The notes under the pieces were generated by a model that worked only from the letters and a program-made list of their open reading frames with translations, made no database searches and was not told where the DNA came from. The translations under genes were made by a program, and so were the position numbers. This document shows positions 1-8,295 of a stretch of 52,088 nucleotides of DNA, piece after piece. The DNA comes from DASSFG01 sp035547915 (GTDB lineage: Bacteria > Planctomycetota > Planctomycetia > Pirellulales > JAICIG01): positions 1-52,088 of the forward strand of contig DASZTS010000133.1 of NCBI GenBank assembly GCA_035547915.1, given 5' to 3'. Every line of letters starts with the position of its first letter. Position 1 is the first letter of the stretch.

Positions 1-117
1 GAAGGCGCCCAAGCCATGCTCTCACTGCGAGCCTTCTACCTGAATGACCAATGGGACGACTTCGTCAACCACCGCATTCAGGCTGAGCAAGAGCAGCTCT
101 ATGCGCAAGCCGCGTAA
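1..117 (+). CDS. C-terminal end of an unrecognised protein (cut by the window edge)
   Basis: Frame 1 is open from the first base to a TAA at 115-117 and gives 38 residues ending in EQEQLYAQAA. The composition (aromatic and acidic, LRAFYLNDQWDDF followed by a Glu/Gln-rich tail) looks like real protein rather than noise. The style faintly recalls C-termini of some IS-type transposases (ISKra4-like), but too little is visible to name it. No start or upstream context is available. Confidence 0.45.
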   Translation, partial: EGAQAMLSLRAFYLNDQWDDFVNHRIQAEQEQLYAQAA

Positions 118-224
118 CGGCGGACAGCGAGTTGCAACCAAATGCGATTTGCTTGCTTACCTCTCGGCAAGCCGCCATAATTGGCCACCCCATCAAACGC
201 CCATCACGTCACAACGAGGCAACC

Positions 225-1025
225 ATGAGCGACGCGTCCACTGCCGGTGGCTCGGAGGAACTCCGGTTCGAGCATGCCGAATACGCGACACCTGGTACAT
301 CCGCAACGTGCAAACTGTGCGGCCAAGCCATGGGAAATGTTTACTATGAGATGAACTCGCAGGCCGTTTGCCAACACTGCCATGAACGAATTCAGACCTC
401 GTTGACGAGCGGTTCGGCTTTCGGACGATTCGTCCGAGCGACGTTCTACGGATCGTTGGCCGGCTTGTTCGGGGCCGCGATTTATTATGGCGTCCGTGAA
501 CTGACACAGATCGAATTCGGACTGATCTCCATCCTCGTTGGTCTGATGATCGGCAAGGCGGTCAAGACGGGAAGCGATGCTCGTGGTGGCTGGTTTTACC
601 AAGCGTTGGCCATGTTTCTTACATACACGGCGATTGTGATGACCTATATTCCTCCCATTATGAAAGCCGTGGGCGAACAGGACCGTCAGGTTGCCGCCCA
701 AGCGCAGCCAGGGCAACAGCCAGCGCAGCCAGGCCAACAGCCAGCTCAGCCCGGCGCGGCTGCTGCGCCGGGAGACGCCGTCAATCCGGAGCCGCCATCC
801 CTCGTAGGCTTTCTGTTTGCGCTCGTCTTCTTGATCGGTTTTGCCTATGCCATTCCGGTTCTCGTCGGCTTCCAGAGTCCGATGGGGCTCGTGATCATAG
901 GCATCGGACTGTACGAGGCATGGGTAATCAACAAGCGAGTGCCTCTGTCCATCAGCGGTCCTTATCGCATTGCGGCAGACACCGGGGGCCCAGGGGGTCG
1001 GATACATGCCGAACCAGCCGGCTGA
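225..1025 (+). CDS. Zinc-ribbon multi-pass membrane protein of unknown function
   Basis: The protein is 266 aa from the ATG at 225. An upstream ATG at 132 is in frame, but the stretch between reads like noncoding DNA, and the GAGG-like bases before 225 suit that start better. Near the N-terminus two CxxC pairs (CKLC and CQHC, about 20 residues apart) form a probable zinc ribbon. About five hydrophobic segments follow, and between the third and fourth lies a cytosolic or periplasmic loop with repeated Gln/Pro/Ala/Gly units. The 3' end overlaps the next gene, an M50 protease, by 20 bp, so the two are probably translated together and may act together at the membrane. No catalytic motif is seen and the function is unknown. 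Confidence 0.75.
   Translation: MSDASTAGGSEELRFEHAEYATPGTSATCKLCGQAMGNVYYEMNSQAVCQHCHERIQTSLTSGSAFGRFVRATFYGSLAGLFGAAIYYGVRELTQIEFGLISILVGLMIGKAVKTGSDARGGWFYQALAMFLTYTAIVMTYIPPIMKAVGEQDRQVAAQAQPGQQPAQPGQQPAQPGAAAAPGDAVNPEPPSLVGFLFALVFLIGFAYAIPVLVGFQSPMGLVIIGIGLYEAWVINKRVPLSISGPYRIAADTGGPGGRIHAEPAG
702..754. repeat. 21-bp tandem repeat (2.5 copies) encoding AQPGQQP units
   Basis: Copies lie at 702-722 and 723-743 with a partial copy at 744-754. They differ by single bases and encode the seven-residue unit AQPGQQP in the loop of the zinc-ribbon membrane protein. In-frame repeats like this expand and contract easily, so this is a likely length-variable linker. Confidence 0.8.
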
Positions 1026-2055
1026 GACGACCCATTGCGCTCAATGCGGCACCGAGATGTCGAGCGCCGCACTGAGTTGTCCGGGATGTGGGCGGCTCGT
1101 TCACACCGAGCGGCTGAAGGGACTTGCGTCCGAAGCCCAGCAGGCGGAGCAGAAAGGAGATTTTGCCACCGCGCTTGCGGCCTGGCGGCGGGCTTTGGAA
1201 TTATTGCCGCCGGGCACCCGCCAACAACAGATCATCGTCGCGCAGATCGACGAGTTGGGGCGCAAGACTCCCGCTGCAAACCTATCCCCTCCTCCGGTAC
1301 CGCAGGCCAACAAACCGGGTCGCGTTGGGGGACTGGCTGGGATCGGCGCACTAGCCCTGCTTGTCTGGAAGGCGAAGTTCGTCGTCGTTTTCCTGCTGAC
1401 CAAGGCCAAGTTTCTTTTGCTCGGCCTCACCAAAGCCAGCACGTTTCTGTCGATGTTCTTGTCGCTGGGCGTCTATTGGACCGCGTACGGCTGGAAGTTT
1501 GCGTTGGGGCTCGTCGCATCGATCTATGTACACGAGATGGGACACGTCGCGGCGCTGCGTCGATTCGGCTTTCGCGCCACACCACCCATGTTCATTCCGG
1601 GGTTCGGTGCGATCGTGCGTCTGCAACAGCATCCGGTCAACCCGGTGGAGAATTCACGCATCGGCCTTGCGGGTCCGCTATGGGGCCTAGGGGCCGCACT
1701 GGCAGCGCTCGCGGTTCATCAGTTCACACAGTGGCCGAGTTGGCAGGCGATAGCTCGGGTTGGTGCCTGGATAAATCTCTTCAATCTGCTCCCCTTTTGG
1801 CAGCTCGATGGGGGACGAGGGTTCAGTTCTTTGAGCCGGCCGGAACGATGGCTGGCCGTCGCCGCGATCGGGACGGTCTGGTTCTTCACGGCGGAAGGAT
1901 TGCTCTTATTGCTGCTCATCGCCGCCTGCCTGCAAGCCCTGAGTCCCGCCGCGCCTTCGAAATCCGACCGAATCGGATTGGTGCAATACGTGACGCTGAT
2001 CGCCGCTCTCTCCGCCATCTGCCTGCTCGACGATCCTGTTGTTGCCGAACCATGA
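1006..2055 (+). CDS. M50 family (site-2 protease-like) membrane metallopeptidase with N-terminal zinc ribbon
   Basis: The protein is 349 aa starting at the ATG at 1006, just after a G-rich GGGGGTCGG ribosome-binding stretch and inside the end of the preceding gene. The N-terminus has a CAQC...CPGC zinc ribbon, then a short helical TPR-like stretch (about residues 40-70). Membrane segments follow, with the zinc-metallopeptidase motif HEMGH at residues 176-180 and the second conserved element LLPFWQLDGG, whose Asp at about 268 is the expected third zinc ligand. These are the hallmarks of site-2-protease/SpoIVFB-type intramembrane proteases. The substrate is unknown; coupling to the preceding zinc-ribbon membrane protein suggests a partner. 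A regulated-intramembrane-proteolysis role is an inference. Confidence 0.85.
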   Translation: MPNQPAETTHCAQCGTEMSSAALSCPGCGRLVHTERLKGLASEAQQAEQKGDFATALAAWRRALELLPPGTRQQQIIVAQIDELGRKTPAANLSPPPVPQANKPGRVGGLAGIGALALLVWKAKFVVVFLLTKAKFLLLGLTKASTFLSMFLSLGVYWTAYGWKFALGLVASIYVHEMGHVAALRRFGFRATPPMFIPGFGAIVRLQQHPVNPVENSRIGLAGPLWGLGAALAALAVHQFTQWPSWQAIARVGAWINLFNLLPFWQLDGGRGFSSLSRPERWLAVAAIGTVWFFTAEGLLLLLLIAACLQALSPAAPSKSDRIGLVQYVTLIAALSAICLLDDPVVAEP

Positions 2056-2188
2056 ACCGGCTGCTTCGTAAAGATTGCCTTGGCTTTGGCTCGCCCCCCG
2101 TAGGAAGCATGTTGCTCGACATGTTCCCACCGGGTGCTTACACTTTGGCCTGTAGTTCGCTTTGGCCCGGAGGATATCTCGCGACCCT

Positions 2189-4072
2189 ATGGTCGATTTT
2201 GAACGGTTATCAAATGCCTATCGACGGGCTCGGCAAGAGTTGTTCGACAGGCGTACCTCGAGCGGCCATTGGGAAGGGAAACTGGCCAATTCGGCCTTGT
2301 CGACCGCCACCGCCGTCAGCGCTCTGGCGCTCGTGCGGCGGCAATTGGGGCACGATGATTCCCCGGCCTCCCTGACCCGCCAAGAAGAACTCGGCAAGCT
2401 GATCTTCGCCGGCATGCGCTGGTTGGTTGCCGCGCAGAACCCCGACGGGGGCTGGGGCGATACCGATCGCAGTCGGTCGAACATCGCCACCACAATGCTT
2501 GTCAGGGCGGCCTTTCACCTGACCTGCCTGCCCGCCGACCATGGCGACATGTTGGCTCGTGCCGAGCGTTTTATCGACACGCAGGGCGGTATTGCCGGAC
2601 TGCGGAGGCGCTACGGCCGAGATAAGACGTTTGCCGTGCCCATCCTGACGAACTGCGCGTTGGCGGGCCTGGTACCGTGGCACGAAGTCTCGCCGCTACC
2701 GTTCGAGTTGGCCTGTTTTCCACAATCGTGGTTTCGTTTCTTGCAGTTGCCCGTGGTCAGCTACGCCATCCCGGCGCTGGTGGCGATCGGACAGGCTCGC
2801 TATTTTCATCGCCCGCCTTGGAATCCGCTGGTGCGCTGGTGGCGCGGCGCCGCGGTCGATCCGAGTTTGCGGGTGCTGGAGCAGATGCAGCCCGTCAGTG
2901 GCGGCTTCTTGGAAGCGACCCCGCTCACCAGTTTTGTGGTAATGAGTTTGGCGGCGATCGGCCAAGCGCAACACCCGGTCGTCCGCCGAGGCCTCGATTT
3001 CCTGATTAGCTCCGTGCGCGAAGACGGGGCGTGGCCGATCGACACCAACCTGGCGACCTGGGTGACAACGTTGTCGCTCAACGCGTTGGCAGGCGACGAC
3101 GATCGTGCTGCCGTCGACGCCGCCGAACGATCGGCCGAATGGTTGCTCGACTGCCAGTGTCGCGACGTTCATCCCTATACGGGCGCCGCGCCGGGAGGTT
3201 GGGGTTGGAGCGACCTGAGCGGGTCCGTACCCGACGCGGATGATACGTCCGGCGCCTTGTTGACTCTCGCGTCACTCGTCGGCGCGCGGCAACGACATGG
3301 CCTCGATGGCGACGCCAAACCTGTCGAGGCGGCCGCGCGGGGCGTGGCATGGCTGCTCGACCTGCAAAATTCCGACGGCGGTTGGCCGACATTCTGCCGC
3401 GGCTGGGGCAAGCTCCCCTTCGACCGCAGCGGCACCGACCTGACGGCCCATGCGATTCGGGCCCTGGCCACTTGGCGACAGACGAACGCCGGCGTCGAGC
3501 GGGCCATTTCCTCCGGTTTCGACTACCTCGCCCGTGTGCAACGGCCCAACGGAAGTTGGGTGCCGCTGTGGTTCGGCGACGAAGCCGACCCCAACGAGGA
3601 GAATCCGATCTACGGGACCGCCCGCGTGTTGCTGGCCTATAGCGAACTTGGCCGGTCGGGCGAGCAGGCGGCGCGGCGCGGCGCGGCATGGCTCGCTTCC
3701 GTGCAGCGCAACGACGGCGGCTGGGGATCTCATGCGGGTGTGGAACAGACGGCGTTGGCCATCGAGGCCCTGATGACGATGGACATCGACGCGGCTGATG
3801 ATTTCCATCAGCCGATTGAGCGCGGGTTGGCCTGGCTCGTCGACGCCGTCGAGACGGGCCGTTTTCGCGAAAGTTCGCCCATCGGTTTGTACTTCGCCAG
3901 ATTGTGGTATTATGAGGCCCTGTACCCGGTGATCTTCACCGTGGCTACTTTGGGACGGGCGATAAGGCGATTTGAACCCGCCCCGCTGGGCCGGCGGTTA
4001 GATCGCGCGCCCCGCCCGCCAGACCCGATGCCCGCCCGGCCGATGTTTGTTGAGTCTTCGCCCGCCCCTTGA
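2189..4072 (+). CDS. Squalene-hopene cyclase-like class II terpene cyclase
   Basis: The protein is 627 aa from the ATG at 2189, with GGAGGA at 2169-2174 (a longish spacer). A TTG at 2162 is a less likely alternative. The class II cyclase acid motif DADDT lies at residues 349-353, and several QW-type repeats are visible (QNPDGGWG, QNSDGGWP, QRPNGSW, QRNDGGWG). Both match the squalene-hopene/oxidosqualene cyclase fold, and the length suits the bacterial family (about 600-720 aa). Such enzymes protonate and cyclise linear isoprenoids at the membrane. It is the first gene of an operon with a polyprenyl diphosphate synthase and a chorismate-lyase-like protein, so the substrate may be a polyprenyl chain rather than squalene. 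That substrate assignment is inference. Confidence 0.85.
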   Translation: MVDFERLSNAYRRARQELFDRRTSSGHWEGKLANSALSTATAVSALALVRRQLGHDDSPASLTRQEELGKLIFAGMRWLVAAQNPDGGWGDTDRSRSNIATTMLVRAAFHLTCLPADHGDMLARAERFIDTQGGIAGLRRRYGRDKTFAVPILTNCALAGLVPWHEVSPLPFELACFPQSWFRFLQLPVVSYAIPALVAIGQARYFHRPPWNPLVRWWRGAAVDPSLRVLEQMQPVSGGFLEATPLTSFVVMSLAAIGQAQHPVVRRGLDFLISSVREDGAWPIDTNLATWVTTLSLNALAGDDDRAAVDAAERSAEWLLDCQCRDVHPYTGAAPGGWGWSDLSGSVPDADDTSGALLTLASLVGARQRHGLDGDAKPVEAAARGVAWLLDLQNSDGGWPTFCRGWGKLPFDRSGTDLTAHAIRALATWRQTNAGVERAISSGFDYLARVQRPNGSWVPLWFGDEADPNEENPIYGTARVLLAYSELGRSGEQAARRGAAWLASVQRNDGGWGSHAGVEQTALAIEALMTMDIDAADDFHQPIERGLAWLVDAVETGRFRESSPIGLYFARLWYYEALYPVIFTVATLGRAIRRFEPAPLGRRLDRAPRPPDPMPARPMFVESSPAP

Positions 4073-4133
4073 GTTAGACATAGGACGGCCTGCGAAGGCC
4101 AATTCACGAACGACCTCTGAGGTTATACCTGCC

Positions 4134-5966
4134 TTGGCGACCGCACCCGTAGAACCAGAAGCCGTTTCGCTTTTGACGTCGCGCGCGGGCAAGTCGCGCC
4201 GCCGCAACACCAGTCACCTGAAACTCGTTCCGGAAACCTACGAACAACGCGAACAACTGCGGGCTCGGTGCGGCGACGTGGCAGCCCGCCTCGACCGCTC
4301 GCGGCCCGTAGGCAAGGACGAACTCGAAGCGATCTCGCGCCGCTTGCTAGCAGACCAGGGCTTGCCCGAAGGCCTTTTGGGCTGGACGATGGTGGCGATC
4401 GCCACTCATTTCTGGACGGCGCAGGTGGCGGCCGTACCGTTCGAGCGGCGGCTGTTCTTGTTGCCGCACTGCCTCAAACATGCCGAGGGCTGCCCCGCCG
4501 ACTATGACGAATTCGGCCTCGATTGCCGCAAGTGCGGCGCCTGCCGGATTGCCGATTTCCGTGCCCGGGCCGAGGAACTGGGATACAAGGTCCTCGTGGC
4601 CGAAGGCTCGCCCATCGTCCTCAAGATCATCGTCAGCGGCTACGTCGATGCGGTGATCGGCGTCGCCTGTTTGAATGTGCTAGAGAAGGCCATCGACAAG
4701 ATACTCCTCGCCGGCATCCCTTGCATGGCCGTGCCCCTTTTGTCGAGCGACTGCCGCAACACGTCGGTCGACGAACAGTGGGTGATGGACATGATCAACC
4801 TGCGGCACGAACCGCCGAAGACCCAGACCCGCAGCTACGTACACTTGATGCGGTCCGCAGCCGGACTCTTCGAGCCCGCCGAGTTAGAACGGCTGGCGCC
4901 GCGTCTGCGCGGCGGGCCGCGGCTGGCAGAGCTCAACGGCAAGGGAGCGAGCGGCCTCGATCCGGTGGCGGGCACCGAAGCGATCGCTTACGATTTTCTT
5001 TCGAAGGGGGGTAAACACTCGCGGCCCTTCATCACACTCGCCGTGTACGACGCGCTCACCGGCGGTCGAGGAACGACGGCCGCGGGCGCCGAGCATCTGG
5101 CCGCCTTGCCCGATTGGGTCAAACGGGCCGCCATGTCGATCGAAACCTTTCATAAGGCTTCGCTCGTGCACGATGACATCGAGGACGACGACCCCTATCG
5201 CTACGGCGACGCCACCCTGCACCGCCGGTTCGGCATTCCGACGGCAATCAACGTCGGCGACTATCTGATCGGCATGGGTTATCGGCTGATCAGCCGCGAC
5301 GCGCCTCGGTCGGGCGCCGAAGTGGCCGTCGACATTCTCGACCGCTTGGCCGACGCGCACCTCAAACTCAGCGAAGGGCAAGGCGCGGAACTGCTGTGGC
5401 GCGATTCTCGGCAGAAACAGCTCACGCCGCTCGATGCATTGAAAATCTACGCGCTCAAGACGGCGCCGGCGTTCGAGGCGGCGCTGTTCTCCGGCCTGCG
5501 TCTGGCTGGGCCGACCGTCGATGTCGCCTGGGTCGGCCAATTCGCTCGCAACCTGGGTGTCGCGTTCCAGATCCTGAACGACTTGGGTGACTGGCGCGGC
5601 GACGACCATAATAAACTACTCGCCGCGGGCGACGTCCTCGGCGGGCGACCCACGGTGCTCTGGGCGTTGGCCTGCGAGGCGCTCGATGAGGCGAGACGCG
5701 CCGAACTCGAATCCCTCGTGGCATCGGCACCGCTCAGCGAGCCGAACATCCAACGAGTGCGCCAGCTCTATGCATCGGCCGGTGTCTTCGACAAGGCCGA
5801 ACGGCTTGTCGACAAGTATCAGGAACGGGCCGAATCCATCGCAGACGAGGTCGGCAACGAGGAACTACGGCTCCTCTTGTACTATCTGATCGACACCGTG
5901 TTGGAGCGACCGAGTGTGGCCGAGCCCGACGTGATCCTGCCGACCCTGCCGATAGCCGCCCAGTGA
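4134..5966 (+). CDS. DUF116 domain fused to a polyprenyl diphosphate synthase
   Basis: About 610 aa if translation starts at the TTG at 4134, which is preceded by TGAGGT. The frame is open back to a TTG at 4047 that would overlap the upstream gene, so the start is uncertain. The N-terminal half (to about residue 240) carries a Cys-rich DUF116 pattern: LPHC, EGCPADYDEFG, then CRKCGAC at 131-137, a possible metal or Fe-S site. The C-terminal half is a trans-isoprenyl diphosphate synthase with a first Asp-rich motif HDDIEDDD at 346-353 and a second motif NDLGDW at 482-487. The second is DxxGD-like rather than a full DDxxD. It should condense IPP with allylic diphosphates. It lies 61 bp after the cyclase and overlaps the next gene by 4 bp. 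Confidence 0.85.
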   Translation: MATAPVEPEAVSLLTSRAGKSRRRNTSHLKLVPETYEQREQLRARCGDVAARLDRSRPVGKDELEAISRRLLADQGLPEGLLGWTMVAIATHFWTAQVAAVPFERRLFLLPHCLKHAEGCPADYDEFGLDCRKCGACRIADFRARAEELGYKVLVAEGSPIVLKIIVSGYVDAVIGVACLNVLEKAIDKILLAGIPCMAVPLLSSDCRNTSVDEQWVMDMINLRHEPPKTQTRSYVHLMRSAAGLFEPAELERLAPRLRGGPRLAELNGKGASGLDPVAGTEAIAYDFLSKGGKHSRPFITLAVYDALTGGRGTTAAGAEHLAALPDWVKRAAMSIETFHKASLVHDDIEDDDPYRYGDATLHRRFGIPTAINVGDYLIGMGYRLISRDAPRSGAEVAVDILDRLADAHLKLSEGQGAELLWRDSRQKQLTPLDALKIYALKTAPAFEAALFSGLRLAGPTVDVAWVGQFARNLGVAFQILNDLGDWRGDDHNKLLAAGDVLGGRPTVLWALACEALDEARRAELESLVASAPLSEPNIQRVRQLYASAGVFDKAERLVDKYQERAESIADEVGNEELRLLLYYLIDTVLERPSVAEPDVILPTLPIAAQ

Positions 5967-6514
5967 GCTCGCCCTACCCGCTCATTCCCGACCTACCGTC
6001 GCTGACGAGCCTGTTTTATCCGTCGCGCGACACGCTGGGCCAGTTCAGTGAAGTAAGCGTCGACGAGGTGCCCGAGCCGTATCGACAGTTGCTCGCGCAC
6101 AACCATCACATGACCGTCGCCGTCGAGGAGTTTCACGGCTGCCCGGTGGAGGTGCGCGTACTCCGAAGACAGGAGACGGACACTCGCTATGCCCGCGAGA
6201 TACTGTTAGCCCGACAATCGGACGGGCTGGTCGTTCAATACGGGATCATGCGTGTGAACTTCGACTATCTGCCGCCGCAGGTACAAGACCTGATCCGCGG
6301 CGAACAGACTCCGCTGGGACGCATTCTGATCGAACACAACATCCTGCGCCGCGTACAGCTTTTCTCATTGCGCCGCGTCGAACTAGGCAGCGAGTTGGGC
6401 CGCCTCTTCGAGCATCCCGTGGGCGCGACGACCTACGGGCGTACAGCGATCATCGAGTGCAATCAAGCTCCGGCCATCGAACTGCTCGAAATCGTCACTC
6501 CTGTCGACGGGTAA
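5963..6514 (+). CDS. Chorismate lyase-like protein (UbiC/DUF98 fold)
   Basis: The protein is 183 aa, starting at a GTG whose last bases form the TGA of the preceding gene (GTGA overlap), so translation is coupled. The core VEVRVLRR...QYGIMRVNFDYL followed by PLGRILIEHN resembles the chorismate pyruvate-lyase-like family, including a conserved Glu (residue 124) in the LIEHN segment. UbiC-type enzymes convert chorismate to 4-hydroxybenzoate and pyruvate, the first step of ubiquinone-type quinone synthesis. Next to a prenyl diphosphate synthase and a terpene cyclase, it suggests an aromatic head group for a prenylated or cyclised product. Family membership is fairly clear from the motifs; the activity is inferred. 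Confidence 0.7.
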   Translation: MSSPYPLIPDLPSLTSLFYPSRDTLGQFSEVSVDEVPEPYRQLLAHNHHMTVAVEEFHGCPVEVRVLRRQETDTRYAREILLARQSDGLVVQYGIMRVNFDYLPPQVQDLIRGEQTPLGRILIEHNILRRVQLFSLRRVELGSELGRLFEHPVGATTYGRTAIIECNQAPAIELLEIVTPVDG

Positions 6515-6587
6515 AAGCCCACCAGTCGTATCAGCGACGGCGGATGGTTGCTCGTCGGCTTAAATTAATCGCCTAAGAGTGCGCGAA

Positions 6588-8267
6588 ATGACCGCGAAAA
6601 TCGCTCTGTTGTCGTGCGTGTGCTGGGCATTGGCCCTCGGCGCATTACCAGCTCGGGCCGCTGACCGGCCGACCAAGCCTGTCGTCGTCCTTTCCTTTGC
6701 TGGAATCGACGAGTTGCAGCGCGACGTGGAGTATCTCGGAGTGCTGGCGGGCAAGCCCGACCTGGCGGCCGGATTCGAGGAACTATTGTCGCTCCTTACC
6801 GAGGGCAGGGGCTGGGAGGGGGTCGACCCGGCGCGGCCGTGGGGCGCCACATTGAGTGTCTCCGCCGACGGTTCTCGATTTCCAGCCCTGGCATTCGTGC
6901 CCGTCTCCGATTTCGACAAGCTCCTCATCACCTTGAAGGTCCTAGTCGGCAAGGCGGACGACGTCGGCGGCGGCATCTACGAGATCAAATACGCGGCGAG
7001 CAAGTATTACATCCGGAAGAAAGGGGATTGGGCTTGTGTCGCCAGAGAAAAAAAGGCCCTGCGCGAAATGCCGAACGATCCGCTCGACCAACTTCGCGGC
7101 CTCGACAAGCAATACGACCTGGCGCTGGGCGTGAACGCGCAGAACATTCCTCCGGCATCGCGAGGAGCCGTCATGAGCATGTTCGAGCAAGTGTTGGAAG
7201 CCGGCCTGACGCGGAGACCGGTCGGCGGTGATAACGCGCAACAGAAGTTGCCCGGTGAGAATATCAATCGACTGCTGAAGGATCTTGGCGATCTCGACCG
7301 GCTCACGTTGGGACTCAACATCGATCGCTCGCAACATCAGACCTACTTGAATCTCGACATCACGGCCTTGCCCGGCACCGCCGTCCACAAATCGCTCATG
7401 GCCGGCACACAAAAGATGCCTGCCTCGCGGGTCGCCGGAATCGTCGCAACTGATGCGGTTTTCTCGCTGCACGCGAACGCAGCCCTCACCGATGCCGACA
7501 AACAGCAGGTCGCGGCGTGGCTGAAGAATCTGCGCGACGAGTCGGCCGTCGAGATTGACAGCCTCGAAGGAGTCGACGATGGCAAAAAGTCGAAAGTCGG
7601 GGAGTTGGCTGGCAAGTTGCTAGACTTGGTGGGCAAGACGAGCGACAGGGGGCGAATCAACGCCGGCTTGGTCGTGACCGGCCCCGTAGGGGCGGCCGAG
7701 CAGGCTATCACGATCGTGGCTGGCGGCCTCGTGATCGATGCTCCAGAGTGGGAGGATACGGTGAAGCAATTCCTCGCGCTCGCCGACAAAGAGGCCGAGC
7801 CGAGGCTCGATGTCGACACATATAAGGCGCACCATTTTCACACGTTATCGATTCCCATACCCGAAACCGAGACCAGCCCGGTGTTACGGCAGCTTATGGG
7901 AGATCCTGTAAGACTGACGCTGGCCTGCGGTGACGAGACGTTCTTCGCCGCGGTCGGTAAAGAGGGAATCGATACGATCAAGCGAGTGATCGACCAATCG
8001 GAAACAACACCCGCGGAGGAAGCGACGCCGCTGATGGCATCTCTGGGCCTCTCCCCCTTACTCCACTTGGCTGCTTCGCAGAATCGCAACCAAACCGCAG
8101 CCATGCTGGCGAAGCAATTGCGAGGCGGCGACGACCACGTTCTGTTCACAATGGAGCCGCTCGATAACGGCGTGCGCTACCGGCTGAAAGCCGAAGCGGA
8201 CATCAACCGGCTACTGGGTTTCATCCTGAGCCGCGCGGGCCGCATCGGTACCGCGCGCAGCCCCTAG
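6588..8267 (+). CDS. Secreted protein of unknown function
   Basis: 559 aa from the ATG at 6588; a GTG at 6579 is in frame. It has a clear signal peptide: basic start, then hydrophobic LLSCVCWALALGALPARAA with an Ala-x-Ala-type cleavage site near residue 26. The mature part is a long soluble alpha/beta protein without an obvious catalytic motif. It resembles the large class of exported planctomycete proteins that assess their own residual values and bind nothing recognisable here. No operon partner is evident: 73 bp separate it from the terpenoid operon, and the next gene runs in the opposite direction. Confidence 0.75.
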   Translation: MTAKIALLSCVCWALALGALPARAADRPTKPVVVLSFAGIDELQRDVEYLGVLAGKPDLAAGFEELLSLLTEGRGWEGVDPARPWGATLSVSADGSRFPALAFVPVSDFDKLLITLKVLVGKADDVGGGIYEIKYAASKYYIRKKGDWACVAREKKALREMPNDPLDQLRGLDKQYDLALGVNAQNIPPASRGAVMSMFEQVLEAGLTRRPVGGDNAQQKLPGENINRLLKDLGDLDRLTLGLNIDRSQHQTYLNLDITALPGTAVHKSLMAGTQKMPASRVAGIVATDAVFSLHANAALTDADKQQVAAWLKNLRDESAVEIDSLEGVDDGKKSKVGELAGKLLDLVGKTSDRGRINAGLVVTGPVGAAEQAITIVAGGLVIDAPEWEDTVKQFLALADKEAEPRLDVDTYKAHHFHTLSIPIPETETSPVLRQLMGDPVRLTLACGDETFFAAVGKEGIDTIKRVIDQSETTPAEEATPLMASLGLSPLLHLAASQNRNQTAAMLAKQLRGGDDHVLFTMEPLDNGVRYRLKAEADINRLLGFILSRAGRIGTARSP

Positions 8268-8295
8268 CAGGTTTGCCACCCGCGTCGAGGCATTT

